Of a DNA stretch of 64,000 nucleotides, positions 34,747-47,300 are shown piece after piece. This DNA is from Paraphoma chrysanthemicola. Its lineage: Eukaryota > Ascomycota > Dothideomycetes > Pleosporales > Phaeosphaeriaceae. The stretch lies in the NCBI GenBank assembly GCA_020744225.1, contig JAGMWG010000002.1, forward strand, positions 1,240,001 to 1,304,000, read 5' to 3'. A program made the position numbers and the translations under genes. Positions within the stretch are counted from its first letter, which is position 1. Every line of letters starts with the position of its first letter. The notes beneath the pieces were generated by a model. That model did not search any database. It saw only the letters and a program-made list of their open reading frames with translations, and was not told where the DNA came from.

Positions 34747-37295
34747 TTCTGGTGAGCAGTCCTCACAGACTCCCCCCTCCGCAGAGGGCGAGCTGAAGGT
34801 GTCGCGTGCTCAAAGTCGAGTTGCGATAGCGGCGAGTGCAGAAATGCGGGCTTGCAGCGCTTTGACCATGTCTTTTGCTTCTTGTCTGACGTTGCTGGCG
34901 GCCCGGTTGTCTGGTTGCGACCGGTGGATGTTCTCGCAACTCTGGACGTGCGATACGACTCCCAGTGATAATAGGGTTGCGAGTGAAGAGTGATGTGAAG
35001 GGGACGTGTGGAAGGCGGAGCGATGTGGGTATGAGGGAATGACGGTAACGATAACGGCAGCGATCCAGAGCCCAGCGGCCGAGAGGTGGCGGTATCAAAG
35101 CGCTCAGGCAGTTTAGTGCGTCTGCTGGCACGCTGCCAATTCTTGGATTACCAGAGTGTCCTAGCACACTGATAGGCGTTTCGCTGGCGACGTCGTCACG
35201 CCTGCTGTGTGTCGCGTGAAGAGCAGAGGCATGACTCCTGGGACTCGTCTGCGCCAGACGAGCTGAGTTGCTCACCCTGGCGGTGACCTGCATGCGCGCT
35301 TTCGCGTGATGTCTCGATTAGCGCTCGCCTTTATCGCTCTCGGGTTGGCGTCTCAGTGGCTGGGGTTATCGAATTGTCTCTTAGCAGCGACATGGGCTGG
35401 GCGCGGCACAGTATCAGCCTACCCACGGCCAGCACAAGGCCAGGGACGGACGGATCCCACCAGCTGGGTTGGCGGTGATCGTCATCGTCCAGCTACTGGT
35501 CGCAAGGTCGAGGCCGTGTTAGCGGCGGCTGTCAGATCGAGCTCACCTGGCTGAGTGCGCATAGTCGCAAAGCCCGAAATTGGAAGCAGCATCAATGTGA
35601 ACATTTGCGCAGTATCGCAGTTCCGGAGTTCTTGTGAAGGAGACCCCCCACGCTGGATGCTGGATGCCGGGTGCACGGTCTTCACCCTGGTTTCCCCCGC
35701 CCTCCACTTCACATGCCACATCGTCTGCCTTCCTGATGAGGCTGGGAGTCAGCCTAGCCCCAATCTACCCTTGCTAACCTCGATAACACCAAGGATCACC
35801 TCAGGCGACGCGAGGCTGAACTACTCCCCGTGACTCCCAACGCTCAACGAAGATTATTTGTCAACTCCCAGATCCCACACGCGACTTCTCTCGCTCTTCA
35901 AATCCGCGTGGCCAAAATCTGAGGCTCACGACAAGAAGGGAACTGGCCACCAACGGTCGTTCGCTTGCAGCAGTCAGCTCACTTGTGCTGCCCAGCGCAT
36001 GAAGCACTCGGCTTATCGCCAGATTGGCATGCAGCGAGTCACCTTTTTGGTGCCACCATTCTCCACTTTCGCCAACCTCAACAAAGAATCGTTCACTATG
36101 CACTGTGCCGCACGTACATGTATCGGCTTCACCCCTGTATGTCCGTCCGCAGGCGTTGCGTGAACTCCGAAAAGTGCCCATGTAAATTGCTCCCGATGTC
36201 AATATAGCGTAGAACCTCGGTGCACGCGGCGTGGTTGACACATGCCTAAAACCACGTGGGAAACTCACGAGTCGCGTGTACCTGCATTCTCCGAACCAAA
36301 TAACCTCATGTGCACGACAAACAGACTAGATGCCAGCAGTAACGAATCATCAATATACCACCGAACTGCAAATGTCTCCTTGCAATATGGGTTGCTACGA
36401 AGTAAAACATATTTGTTCGATGGCCATATACATGGCAGTTGGCGAGAGGTCGTCAGACCTGGTTACCTTCATCTAGAATGCCGATTCCTTTATGGATATC
36501 TTTCCACAGTGCAGAAACTCGTATTGTTACGATAACGATCGGACTCGGACTCCCTGATTACGTCAAGACGTAGCGGCATGTGGTACAAGGCTTTGTTGCA
36601 TTTGCTTTTCATGCTTGCTCGAAACCAACGGCAGGCGTTGGCGAGGAATATATGAACGACCTGTTATGGTCGCCCTAGGGCCGCCGACCAGATGCTCGGA
36701 TTTCACTATGGCAGATCGACACAGGGCCTGGGCATCAGATCTGGTCCAGGTCAGGGTATCGAGAAACAAATGGGTATGTTGTGGATGCATGGAACCAGAC
36801 TGATTATTGTGGAGCGAAAGTCGTGATGCAAAATGCCCCCTCAAAATGCTGGTAATGTTGAAGTCAGGCAACTCAGTGCGGAGATTGCGTCATGGTTGAG
36901 GGGGGTTTCACATGTCAAAGATCCGGGAAGCCGCCCGCGAGCAAAACCGGAAGCTACGAGTGTTTGTGGCCAGCAACTTGGGATGGCGCTCCCCAAGCAC
37001 GCAATAGACAGTAAGAAGTGAGCGCGGAGAAGATTGAATGGGGCGCATAATGACGAGGCTGTTTAAGAACCTGCTGGACTCTTTTTTGGTGGGCCGCACA
37101 AGTGCTGCAGGTTCCGCTGATGACGTTGAGTGACGCGAGAGCCCAAACAATGCGCACACGACAGTCGCACTTGCCCCTTGTAACTAAAACTGAATTCAAA
37201 CTCCCGCCTCTCTCTGCCCACAACACACATTTCTCCTCCGTACTCAACAGCAACTCCTCTTCTCAATCAACTCACAAATCGAGACCTCCGCCATC
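34747..37295. other. Intergenic, 2.5 kb, between divergent genes
   Basis: This is the longest gene-free stretch, between the rhodopsin-like and reticulon genes. Open frames up to about 175 codons exist but overlap each other on both strands and show no domain. The last 100 bases before the reticulon start are pyrimidine-rich with CAAC repeats, a common fungal core-promoter pattern. Confidence 0.45.
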
Positions 37296-38769
37296 ATGTC
37301 CGACGCCCCCCGAGTTGAGATCAACCATACCGTCTTTCCAGACCTTGATCCTTCTGCTCCTTCAAACCGTTCTGCAACCGAATCATTGAGCCAGCCCACG
37401 ACTACCAACGGCAGTGCAAACGGCAATCTGGCTCAGAGCGCGCAGAAGGCAGGAAACAGCATCCTGGAGAGTAAGGTGCGTGTGACAAAACCCCTGCCTC
37501 CGAAGCCCGAACCTCTCTAACGTGTTACAGTTACCTATCTGCGATTCGCACACCACCATCCTCCCCACTAACAACCACGTAGCAGCAACACACGCCATGA
37601 ACGCCGCCTCAAATCACCCATCGGTGCAGAGCGCCAAGGACACAGTCGTTAATGGTGAGGTAAGTCGAGCTCAGCGCCGATTTTGATAACCTGAACGATG
37701 GCTAACGGTGGTCTCACGACGCAGATGCCCGATAAGCACGCACAAACTCCAACGCTAACCATCGCAGGCCCCGTCGGTCAGAATGTCCAAGCAGAAGCTA
37801 CCAAGACTCGCGACGAGTTCGCTGATCTGGCCAACTCCCGCCAGACTCCGGACCACAAGGCTGCCACCGGCCAAAACCTCACTCGTATGGTCCCAGCAAC
37901 ATTACAGCTGCGAGTGGAGCTAATAATGATCAGATTACCATAGCATGTTCTACCGCCTGTTGAGCTGGAAGAACCCGCGTGCTACCGGTATCGCCTTCGC
38001 TGCCACGATCCTCTTCATCTTCGCTGCACGATACCTCAACATAATCCGCTACGGCCTGAAGCTTCTATACCTGACTCTTGGTGCAACGGCCACCGCGGAG
38101 ATTGCTGGCCAGGCCGCATTCGGACGGGGTCTTACTTCGCAGTTCCGGCCGCGCCAGTACTTCACAATCCCGAAGGCCTCGCTTGAGCGTCTCCTCGACG
38201 ATGTCGAGCAGCTCATCAACTTCTTCGTCATCGAATCTCAGCGCATAGTCTTTGCTGAGAACGTGTACGCCACCGTTGCTGTAAGCGAGACCTAAAGCCG
38301 CCGTTGATCTTCTTGACTGACCTGTGCATAGGCCTTCTTCGCATCCCTCATCTCGTACTTCCTCATCAAGTTTGTTCCTCTCTGGGGCTTGACTTTGATT
38401 GCCACCCTCGTCACCTATCTCACCCCACTCATCTACATCCAGAACAAGGAGGCTATCGATGCTCAGCTCGAGAAGGGCCGCCAGATTGCCAGCCAACAGG
38501 CAACGCAAATCAAGGGTCTTGCCAACCAGCACGCGGGAAATGCCGCCAAGACTGTTCAGGGCTACACCCAGCAGTACACCGCTAAGGCGCAGGAGACCAT
38601 CAACCAGTACCGTGGCCGCTCTGCCTCCCCCGAGGTCAAGAAGGAGGCCTTTCCTGCTGCCCCCAAACAGGATTTGACCTCTGCGTCTACACAAGACTTC
38701 CCCGCTGCTCCGAGGCACGATCTGACTTCAGAGCTGGATGAGAAACCTATCGCTCAGCCGGCTTTGTAA
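37296..38769 (+). CDS. rtn1: Reticulon-domain ER-shaping protein
   Basis: Reticulons curve the tubular endoplasmic reticulum by inserting hydrophobic hairpins. The CDS is 417 aa in five exons: 37296-37475, 37531-37659, 37725-37884, 37934-38280 and 38332-38769. The N-terminal 165 residues are hydrophilic and include SGPVGQNVQ-like sequence (AGPVGQNVQAEATKTRDEFA). The reticulon domain begins at HYHSMFYRLLSWKNPRATG, restored by intron 3. The two long hydrophobic hairpins lie around AFAATILFIFAARYLN with GLKLLYLTLGATATAEIAG, and ASLISYFLIKFVPLWGL with TLIATLVTYLTPLIYI. The conserved linker INFFVIESQRIVFAENVYAT is present. The C-terminus is a Gln/Ala-rich helix followed by a tail with two FPAAPxxDLTS copies. 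Exons 2 and 3 encode variable linkers, so their exact boundaries are less certain than those around the domain. Confidence 0.9.
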
Positions 38770-39796
38770 AGCCTCTGCACGCTCATAGCTCGCTCTCGCA
38801 ACGGCAAATACCTGAGAGGTTCCCGCCTGGGCGTACACAGAGCTGTTAGGACCCCAATTGTTCGCACCTATACACACTTCATAATGACGATGGATGAGTC
38901 TACGATCGGCCCTGACACCATAATCCCGCAACTTCAAATTGGACGTGTTTAGCGATTGTTCATGTTCTAAAAAGCTTTTCCTTTGACGTCTGTGTTGATT
39001 TTCTGTCTGCTTCATTGCCCTCCAGAGGCTGGCATGCTGGCGTCTGGCTGGGGTAAGGTTATCAACTGATCGGCATGGCAATACAGGCGTTGTCATTCTC
39101 CATACACAAGCTCATTAGGGTATAATACATATTTCATTGTGACGTGTCTTTTCGCATAACGTTTACGCCGTGATGGCACATGCATGTAGCAAATGGGCGC
39201 GCTCTCTTGACCGCGCGCCTTGATTTGTGCCAGCATCTCCGCCACGAGGTATCGATTGCCGGTCAGTCACTGTGCCACCCTCACCACCACAAAGTGAGAC
39301 CAGGACCTACGCCGCAATCCATATACGGGAGGCGGGCATGCAGTGTCTGTAACCAATGATTTTGCCTTTACATTGAAGAGGTGTCCGCGCCGCAGTCTGG
39401 GCAACACGCTTTCACAACGCTTCTGCAAATATTGTGTGCGGAGGGCAAGGCTGGAAACCTATCAAGACAGTGAATACTTGTAAAGACGACTATCCATTCG
39501 TGTCAAAATGTATCATCGTGTTGCTGGAGCATTGATTGTACGATCCGCTTAAGACGAGTTGGGGCTGGCCAAGAATAGATCTTTGCTAGGCCGCATTCAC
39601 TCTAGCCAAAACGTCAGGCAACCACTCCTTGCACAGCCTCGCCTCTCGGGGCTTCTGTGCCTCTGCGCCGCATACACGTCCGCCTACATACATCACACCA
39701 TAACCTTCCTTCATTCATTCTTGTAACAATACTGGCTTTCTTCTTCTTTCAACTACAACCAATTCTCTTCGCCACTGAGGAGCACAAAACCGCAAG
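38770..39796. other. Intergenic, 1.0 kb
   Basis: This is the reticulon 3' flank and the promoter of the next membrane-protein gene. The stretch 39700-39775 is CT-rich with CAAC motifs, consistent with a strong constitutive core promoter. No gene was seen. Confidence 0.4.
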
Positions 39797-41027
39797 ATGA
39801 TCGCAGACATCGCCCGTCGCGGGCTTTCGCACCCGAATGCTGTTGCCTTCGTGAAGCGCGCTGTGACTTCACAGGGTGACGCTCCAGAGGGCGTCGAGGT
39901 TCCTGTATGGGGAGGTGTCCTACTCTATGTGACCTTCATGGTCGCTGCCGTTGGCATCAGCTTGGTGAGTCCCCTCGTCTGCCCACCTGACCTCATTCGC
40001 CACAAGGCTGAGAGGGTCGACTGCGCATGCGATGCATATACTAACAGACAGACAGCTCTCATACATGCTCAACGAGGTCATCACTACCCTCTGCATGGTC
40101 GAGTCTCCTATTGCCGCCATCACCGTCTCGCCCTCCACCCACGAGCCCGCCGACAAAGCAGAGAAGGAAGGTCTCCTGGAGACTGGTCCCACCATCACCC
40201 TTGTCAACCAGAAGCCCATCACTTCGAGCATTCGTGGTACCATCAAGCACCTCGTTGCACATGCTGGTCGCTGGGCCCGTTTCCGTGGCTTCAAGATCCA
40301 CATTCTCCACTCGATCCTCTTTTCCACAGTCTCGACCTTCTTCTCCGCAGCACTCCCCCGCGTTCCAGGTCAGATCATCCTGGTTGCTGCTCTGAGCGGC
40401 GCGACCGTCGCCAACATCCACGCAACATGGACCCACAAGGTCGTCTCCATGCCGACCGACAAGTCCTTCTGCGCACGCCTCGTTCCCAAGTCCCAGTGGA
40501 AGACGCTCGCTGGCCCTGCTGCCATCGAGGCCGCCATGCCCTACATCAGCCTGTACCTCACCTGCGGCGTCGCTATGCTCATGGGCTTGCACAAGCTTGA
40601 CCAGGAGAACATTGCCGCCTACTCCGGTGCCCAGCTTGCGTGTCTTGCTGTCCGTCTCCTCGTTACGTTCATCTTCATGATCGCTTGCACACTCTTCTTG
40701 TGCCTCCCTGCCATCGTCACACTGGTGCGCATCGAGGCATCCATCCTCCCCGAGGACCAGGACACCATCATTCCCTTCGACCGCTCGTTCGGCGGCAAGG
40801 TTGTCAGCCAGATGCACGGTGGAAGCGGCAAGATTGGCTTCTTGGACGCGTGGCGCAGCTTCAACTGGGAGGCCAGGCGCCGTCTCATCAAGCTCTTCGT
40901 CAAGGTCTTCTTCATCATTGCTGGCCTCATGTTTGTCGTTGTGCATGTGCTCGTTGGCGAGATGATGCTCGTCTTCGGCACAGAGGGCTTGGGTAAGGCT
41001 TTGAGGGAGAACCCATTCCAGTACTAA
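39797..41027 (+). CDS. Conserved polytopic membrane protein of unknown function
   Basis: I do not recognise a named family with certainty. The CDS is 379 aa from exons 39797-39964 and 40056-41027, joined in phase 0 (GISL to LSYML). About six hydrophobic segments are visible: VWGGVLLYVTFMVAAVGISL, KIHILHSILFSTVSTFFSAA, QIILVAALSGATVANIHATW, a helix around MPYISLYLTCGVAMLMG, the long LACLAVRLLVTFIFMIACTL region, and KLFVKVFFIIAGLMFVVVHV. Between helices 5 and 6 lies a conserved-looking loop, ASILPEDQDTIIPFDRSFGG. Codon use is strongly biased to C-ending codons, suggesting high expression; the same bias leaves a 368-codon antisense open frame. I have a vague memory of fungal homologues annotated as ubiquitin carrier protein, but the sequence shows no ubiquitin-pathway motif and that label should not be trusted. 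Confidence 0.8.
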
Positions 41028-42158
41028 GGAGTGATTGGTGAGGGGCGGGGATACTGGTGTGAGTATTCCTGCTAAAGGACACCGACGCATGAAGCGTGCT
41101 TGGATAAGATTGGTATGGACATGGTGCGTAAGCTGGAGTTGGTGCCGGGAGGAAATGGCTCTCATATTTCATATCATTTTGAATCATATCGTCTTATCTA
41201 TGTACACTACACCACACCATACTTGGCTCACGTTGCCCACTTTCCTTATGCTTCTTTACATAAGTAACATCCATCCCTAGCTACCAGTTAGCATGCCGTA
41301 CAGGAATAAAGTCATTCTTCCGGCGTTTTATAACTTCTAATTCGGTCCTATTGAGATGCAATTATGAGGAGTCTCATCGTTCGTAGGTTTTTCTTTGTCA
41401 CTAACCAAGCAGCCAGGGAATGAGTAGCCCTAACCTACAATGCTGATGATTTTTACCACGGTTACTTGAACGACTCTTGACTCACCCCAATGAGAGCACG
41501 TTCGAAGCTCATATTGTATGTAACAGACGTACCGATACCTAGAACAGATACAGAAGATGCTATTAAGAACAGATAGGGCTTGTCTGACCTGTGTATTGTG
41601 CAGGCTGAAGGTTTCTGGGCGGACGAGGCTGTGTTGTCAAACCGCAGCCTCGCTTCGCTCATTCACTCCGTGTCGTATCTGAAAAACGGGACGTATGATT
41701 CAATAGCATGGACGCATCTGATACTTCCTTCTTGAGGTGTCTATGAACAATAAACCATAAGTATTCAGGCCATCTTGTGTGCGGGAACTCACCAGCTCAT
41801 CGCTCGTGCCTGGAACACTACCACAACCAAATACAAGGACAGGGATAAGGACGTCAAAATCCTAGTTCAGGCTCTTCTAAATGCCCGCAGCACACAAGCC
41901 GCTCTGGTAACTCCATCCTCAATGGTCGAGATGTTGCAGCAGCAGGTAGAGTCTTAGAGCTTATGCCTACCCATGCGTACTTGGCCAATCGTAGCAGGCA
42001 CCCAGATGCTGTGCAGGCTACGAGGCTGAGCAGCAGTTTCTACAGCTACAAGTTTCCAGCATGTTCCACCGCCGTATCCGCGGATTATATTTTTCTCGCC
42101 ACCAGGCGCATCCATGAGAGCACCTTCACGCTCTCGGAAGCTCTAGGAACAGCTGCAA
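41028..42158. other. Intergenic, 1.1 kb
   Basis: This is an AT-richer stretch between two genes in the same orientation. Short open frames only. No tRNA, repeat or transposon end was recognised. Confidence 0.4.
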
Positions 42159-43578
42159 ATGATGCGTCAGTTGCACTGCAAGGACTACACAGTCGGATGG
42201 GTGTGCGCCCTGCCCGTCGAGCTGGAGGCGGCGAAGGCGATGCTCGACGAAGAGCATATGACGCCTCGCGAGACTGATGACGCCAATGTCTACACCTGTG
42301 GACGAGTCTGTGAACACAACGTTGTTATCGCCTGTCTACCAAACGGACAACCAGGTACAAGTTCAGCTGCAAGAGTCGCTTCTCAGATGAAGTCGACGTT
42401 CAGGTTAACGCAATACGGTCTCATGGTTGGCGTTGGAGGCGGTGTTCCTAGTGAGACAGAGGACATTAGGCTTGGGGACGTGGTAGTAAGCTCGCCGAAT
42501 GGCGTGCATGGTGGAGTGGTGCAGTACGATTCTGGAAAGGCTACTGCGAGCGGATTCGCTCGCATGGGGTGGCTTAACAGTCCGCCACCAAATCTACTCA
42601 CCGCGGTATCACACCTTAGCGCTGATCAGAAAATTAGAAGAGGAGACTTGAAGTACTTTTCCGAGTTTGACAGCATGCGGCACTTCCACCGCAAGGCTGC
42701 CGGTCAAGACATTCTTTTCAAAGCAGAGTACAAGCACGAAGGAGGATACGATTCCAAGGGAGGAGCAACATGTGACAAATGCAACACAGACTACGAAGTG
42801 CCGAGGGACGAGTACAGGCAGAAAGTAATGGTGCACTATGGCACAATTGCGTCTGGCAACCAGGTCATGAGGGACGCTGCTCGGAGGGAAATGATTAGCG
42901 CCGAACTTGGCGGAGTGCTCTGCTTTGAGATGGAAGCAGCAGGCCTGATGAACCAAGCTCCGTACCTGGTGATTCGCGGGATATGTGATTACGCCGACTC
43001 ACACAAGAACAATTCGTGGCAACCATACGCAGCGGCGACTGCAGCGGCATACGCAAAGGAAGTGTTGTCACGGCTTCAACCAGTAACAGCCGACGAGACC
43101 ACTCGAGAGGCAAACAGTCAGTGCAGCGGGACCTAATCTTTCGGTATGGAGTGTTGGCACTGATGTTACTATAGGAACTCAAGCCACGCCATACCGCAGC
43201 ATAAAGTCCATCACCACGCAATTCCACGGTCCTATAGATCATCGTAACGATTTCTCTGGATCCATTCAAGCAGAGTCCGTCTACCTTACGATTGGCGGGA
43301 ATTCGACAGTCAAGCGCTGCCGCAACGAAGAATACTCTCCCGACCGTTCAAAGCGAGCCAGGACATCACGTCGCACGAACAGAGATCAGGGCTCTCAAAA
43401 CTCGTACGAAAGCGACTTTGACGAGCCAGACAACAGCAGTGACGATACAACTGGCTCAGAACATAGCGGCGAAGACAACTCAGACAACTCAGACGATGAC
43501 GGGGAAAGCTGCTCATCAGGCGAGAGCATCAGGGACAACGTGTGGGATGGCGGAGATTGTTCTTCGGAAAGTGAGTGA
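42159..43578 (+). CDS. Stand-alone nucleoside-phosphorylase-like protein (NLR effector-type PNP_UDP domain)
   Basis: This is a 453-aa protein from exons 42159-43116 and 43175-43578. Residues 8 to about 310 form a purine-nucleoside-phosphorylase-like domain of the kind that starts many fungal NLR proteins. It begins DYTVGWVCALPVELEAAKAM and contains GLMVGVGGGVPS, DIRLGDVVVSSP, HYGTIASGNQVM, CFEMEAAGLMN and VIRGICDYADSHKNNSWQPY. No NACHT, NB-ARC, ankyrin or TPR region follows. Instead the tail has a short Gly-rich hydrophobic stretch (QFHGPIDHRNDFSGSIQAES), a basic patch (RSKRARTSRR) and an acidic Ser/Asp-rich end. The gene could be an orphan effector domain acting in trans or a nucleosidase in its own right. 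The splice joining the tail keeps one frame through to the stop. The function of the domain in fungi is largely inferred, including possible roles in incompatibility. Confidence 0.8.
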
Positions 43579-44345
43579 CGACCAAACGCACTTACGGTTT
43601 CCCTTTTTATGAGTACGTCCACGGTATAGAAGGTAGCGAGGAGTTTTAGTGATAGGATTATGCAAGAGTATACTTGCATTAAATTGCATGGGCTAGGTGA
43701 TAAGACTAATCTACCTTTCGAGACGTGATGTTCTAAAACGCTTGGAAATACCGATAGCACATTACAGCTGATGATAAGAGAATATCTTAGTATAGTTGTT
43801 GAGTTGTGTTTACTTCAACGTTGAAGCACTCCTTATGTTTCCCGGTACAGGAGGGCTGGTGTGACATAGGATGGGATGTTACTGATGAAGCTTCATTTTC
43901 ATGTCTTTGGCTGATGCCTTCTTACTTGCACGTTACTTTGGCCTGCAACTCTAGCCCCCAAATATCGGAATCAGTAATGATGTTATTATTCATTTGCTCA
44001 ACTATCACAACTCGTTCATCTACTCATGACGCATAGCCTAATTACGCTGCATCCTAACGACGAAAGTGCGTGAAAGCACTTTGCTCATTCGCTCATCGCA
44101 ATATGCAGTCGTTAACGCCATGCCATGCTACGCTATGCTATGCTGAGATCCTTTCCAAACCAGAAGAACGCCGTTGCTGAAACCACGGCCTGTGATGTGG
44201 AGTATCCGAGAAAGTATATACGCCTTTTGTCGCACGCCTGTTCCGGTTGCGCCGTGAGGTTCGTAAATGAGGAGTCTCCTGCTGCTGCCTCGCCAGTATT
44301 ATCTTCTGCTACTGTAACGCGATGCTATGATCGGATGCTGTCATT
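43579..44345. other. Intergenic between convergent genes, 767 bp
   Basis: This holds the two 3' flanks. It is AT-rich with no long open frame of note. Nothing was recognised. Confidence 0.4.
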
Positions 44346-47300
44346 TCACGCCGTGCTGTTTGGCTTGGTCTCTGAGTCGCCAACCGTGCTGTCGTCTTTT
44401 GGTGGCTGCTCGTTCGCGCCTGCGCTCGTGTGCGCAAAGTCCAATTCCTCAGTGTATTGGATGCCTTGTACAGAGGGTTCAACTTTTGTTCCCACGTCCG
44501 TGTTTATCTGTTCGTTCTCTGCTGCAGCCAAAACGTCATGCCTTTCCTGCTCCTTCTCTCGTTCTAGCTTCAATTCTTGAATTGCATTGTCTTGCCCCGT
44601 GATGACGCCTTTAAGCACGACTTCCAAATCTGCAAGTCGAACTGGTTTGATGAGAAAGAGGTTGATCCCGCTTGAATTTGCTTCATGCTGTATTTCTGCG
44701 TCTGCTACACCAGTCAAGGCAATAATGGTCACTTTTGGTAAATTGTTACGAATCTCGTGTGCGCGGATTTGCCGTGTTGCTTCGAGGCCATCCTATATAC
44801 ACAGCGTCAGTGACTACATCGAAACAATTTGACTCGAGCGTACTCACCATTATGGGCATATTAATGTCCATCAAGATGACGTCGATTCGTGCTGACCCAT
44901 TCAGCGGGTGTAACAATGGCGCAGCGGAGGGATCTGGTGTTTGCGCGGCCTTGTACGCCTCCAACGCTTCCAATCCATTCACGGCAAGCACGTGGCGATG
45001 CCCGAGCTTGTCGATGAAAGTGCGCAAGAGTCGAAGGTTGATTGGGTTGTCGTCCACAGCCAAACAATTCAACGCTCGCGATGGTTTTGTGTAGATGGAC
45101 TTCTTGAGTGCATGAGGCGTGGCCGACCGTATTTCAGGAGCGCTACTCACCGAAGGGAAGGGTGGACGGGGTGGATCGAGGATGTGTGCGAATGAGTCTG
45201 GTTTTGGAGGCGGGCTATTCTCCTTGAGGTTTAGCTGTGAGACTTGAGGAAGCGCAGTGTCGGGTCTTGTGGGCTGCTCGACGATACGGTTGGTATGACG
45301 ATCAAGACATGAGCTGAGCGCCTTTGCCATCTTGTGAGGACCGACAGGCTGGCCGATGCATTCGAAGACAATCCCCGGCACTGTGACGGAGGTAGTTGAC
45401 TGAGCAGAGGCTGCGCCCTGGCAAATAACGATGACCGGCGCGGTCGAAGCTTTCTCGGGATCCTTGCTATGTTGAGCACGCAGCCACTTTGCGCAAGACT
45501 CAGTAGCAACCACCAGGTCGGGTGTTTCATTGTTGTCGCTCCGCTCCATGCCAAACCAGTCAGTGCAAAGGTTGTCAAGAGCCTTCAGTGACAACTTCGT
45601 CGCCGTCTTATTCTTCAAACTCTTGACGAAGTACTCTTCCTCTTCATCAAAACCCACAAAGCGCACCTTCATCCCCTGTGTGCGCTTTGCAACCTCTAGC
45701 AACTGCTTTTCCTTCTCACGCTCGGAACCAGCGGCACAAAATGTTGGTGACACTGCCGATTCTTTCAGAGGGCAGGTCACTGTGAATTTTGTGCCTCTGC
45801 CCTTTTCACTTCTGACTTCAACCTCACCGCCAAGAGACTCAACAATCTGCTTGACAATGCTCAGACCCAGGCCAGTACCCTGACTCAGTGAGTTCTCCTG
45901 AGCAAACGAGTGGAATAGTCGATTGTTGACATATTCCTCGGACATGCCAATGCCGGAGTCGGTGACTGTGAAGCGGAATTCGCAACTCTCATCTGTCGGA
46001 TCTCGCTTTGGTCTTGTCTCCAGCTTGACCTTGATATAGCCGGCAGGTGTGTACTTCAGACTGTTTCCGAACAAGTTCATAATGACTCGCCGCCAGGCCC
46101 CAGGCTGCGTGCGGAAGACGTAGTTCTCGCTGCGATTGATATCAAGGATGACAGATATCGCCAGCTTGTCCGAGTCCTGGGGATAGACATCGTAACTTTG
46201 CGCAGATGTCCGCTGATAAGTGTAACCCGCAAACACGGTTTCTACGACGTCTTCAGTCAGGACACCCATATCGACATCATTGATCAATGTCATGATATCG
46301 TTCGTGTGAGCTTGGCCCGGTACAATCATGTGATTGCTGCTCTTTGTGCGTTTCTTCTGACGTTTGGACGCTCCTCGGGTCAAGTTATTGATCTTTGCGA
46401 AGTCAAGAACGTGATTAATGGTTTCTAATAGTGTTTTGCCGCATGTTTCTATCGTCGCAACATGAGAGGTTTGTTGATTGTCGCTGTACGAGTCTTTCAG
46501 GAGATCTGTCATGCCGAGAATGCCGTGAAGTGGTGATCGTAGTTCGTGACTGATGGATGATATAAAGTCTGCTTTGGCAGCATCGGCCAATTTCATGTCC
46601 AATCTTGCCACCTCGGCCATGACCGAGTTGCTGAATGCTGATAGGTAGCTCAGTTCCTGCTCAGATGTGAAGACCCGCATTGGGTTGGAGCTCCATATAA
46701 AAGCGCTCGCAAACCAACGATCGCGATGCGGGTCCCATAGGGGATACAAGACAAGGCTCTGTGCATTCGGAAAGACGGTCCTGAGGTAACTCTCGTCGTC
46801 CAGACTGCGCATTGACTCGGTTTTACGCGACACAGTGAATGGGAATCCGTCAGTCATCTCTAGCTCACCCCCGCCAGACGGCGAATTAACAGGTGGACAA
46901 TTAGAATCGTCATCCAGGTTGAAGATGTGCCCATGTGGATAGGAGCGGAGAAGATGTCGAAGCACACTCTCGGACATGGAGCACTCGGCACTAGCTGACG
47001 CATTCGGCCCACGATTGTTCTTGCACAGTGCCGCACCTAGCAGCACGCAGGGCTTGTCGGGTTCTGGAAGCTGTTCGGAAAAGAAGTCGTCGTCTACAAG
47101 GCCGCCAAAGGTGCTTATCTTGGCATCGAAAAAGGCCGCGCCCTCTGCTTCAGTTGCATCCACGATCATGTTCGCAGCTCGGGTGAACGCAGCCTTGATC
47201 TCAGGGGCCGTCCTGTCCTTGTGGCCATCGTTTGTAGAGGACGAGAGTTTGGACGAAACCTCGGGTCGTATCTCAGGGAGGGGCTCCTCGGTAGCGGGCG

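Noticed and set aside
37531..37724. Reticulon linker exon read through as one exon
   Set aside because: A stop-containing stretch after GTAAGT at 37660 and the family-like frame after CAG at 37724 favour an intron.
40059..41165. 368-codon open frame on the minus strand opposite the polytopic membrane protein
   Set aside because: It is a mirror of the C-ending codon bias of the sense gene. Its protein is highly charged with no domain, and the sense frame has clear membrane helices and a proper intron.
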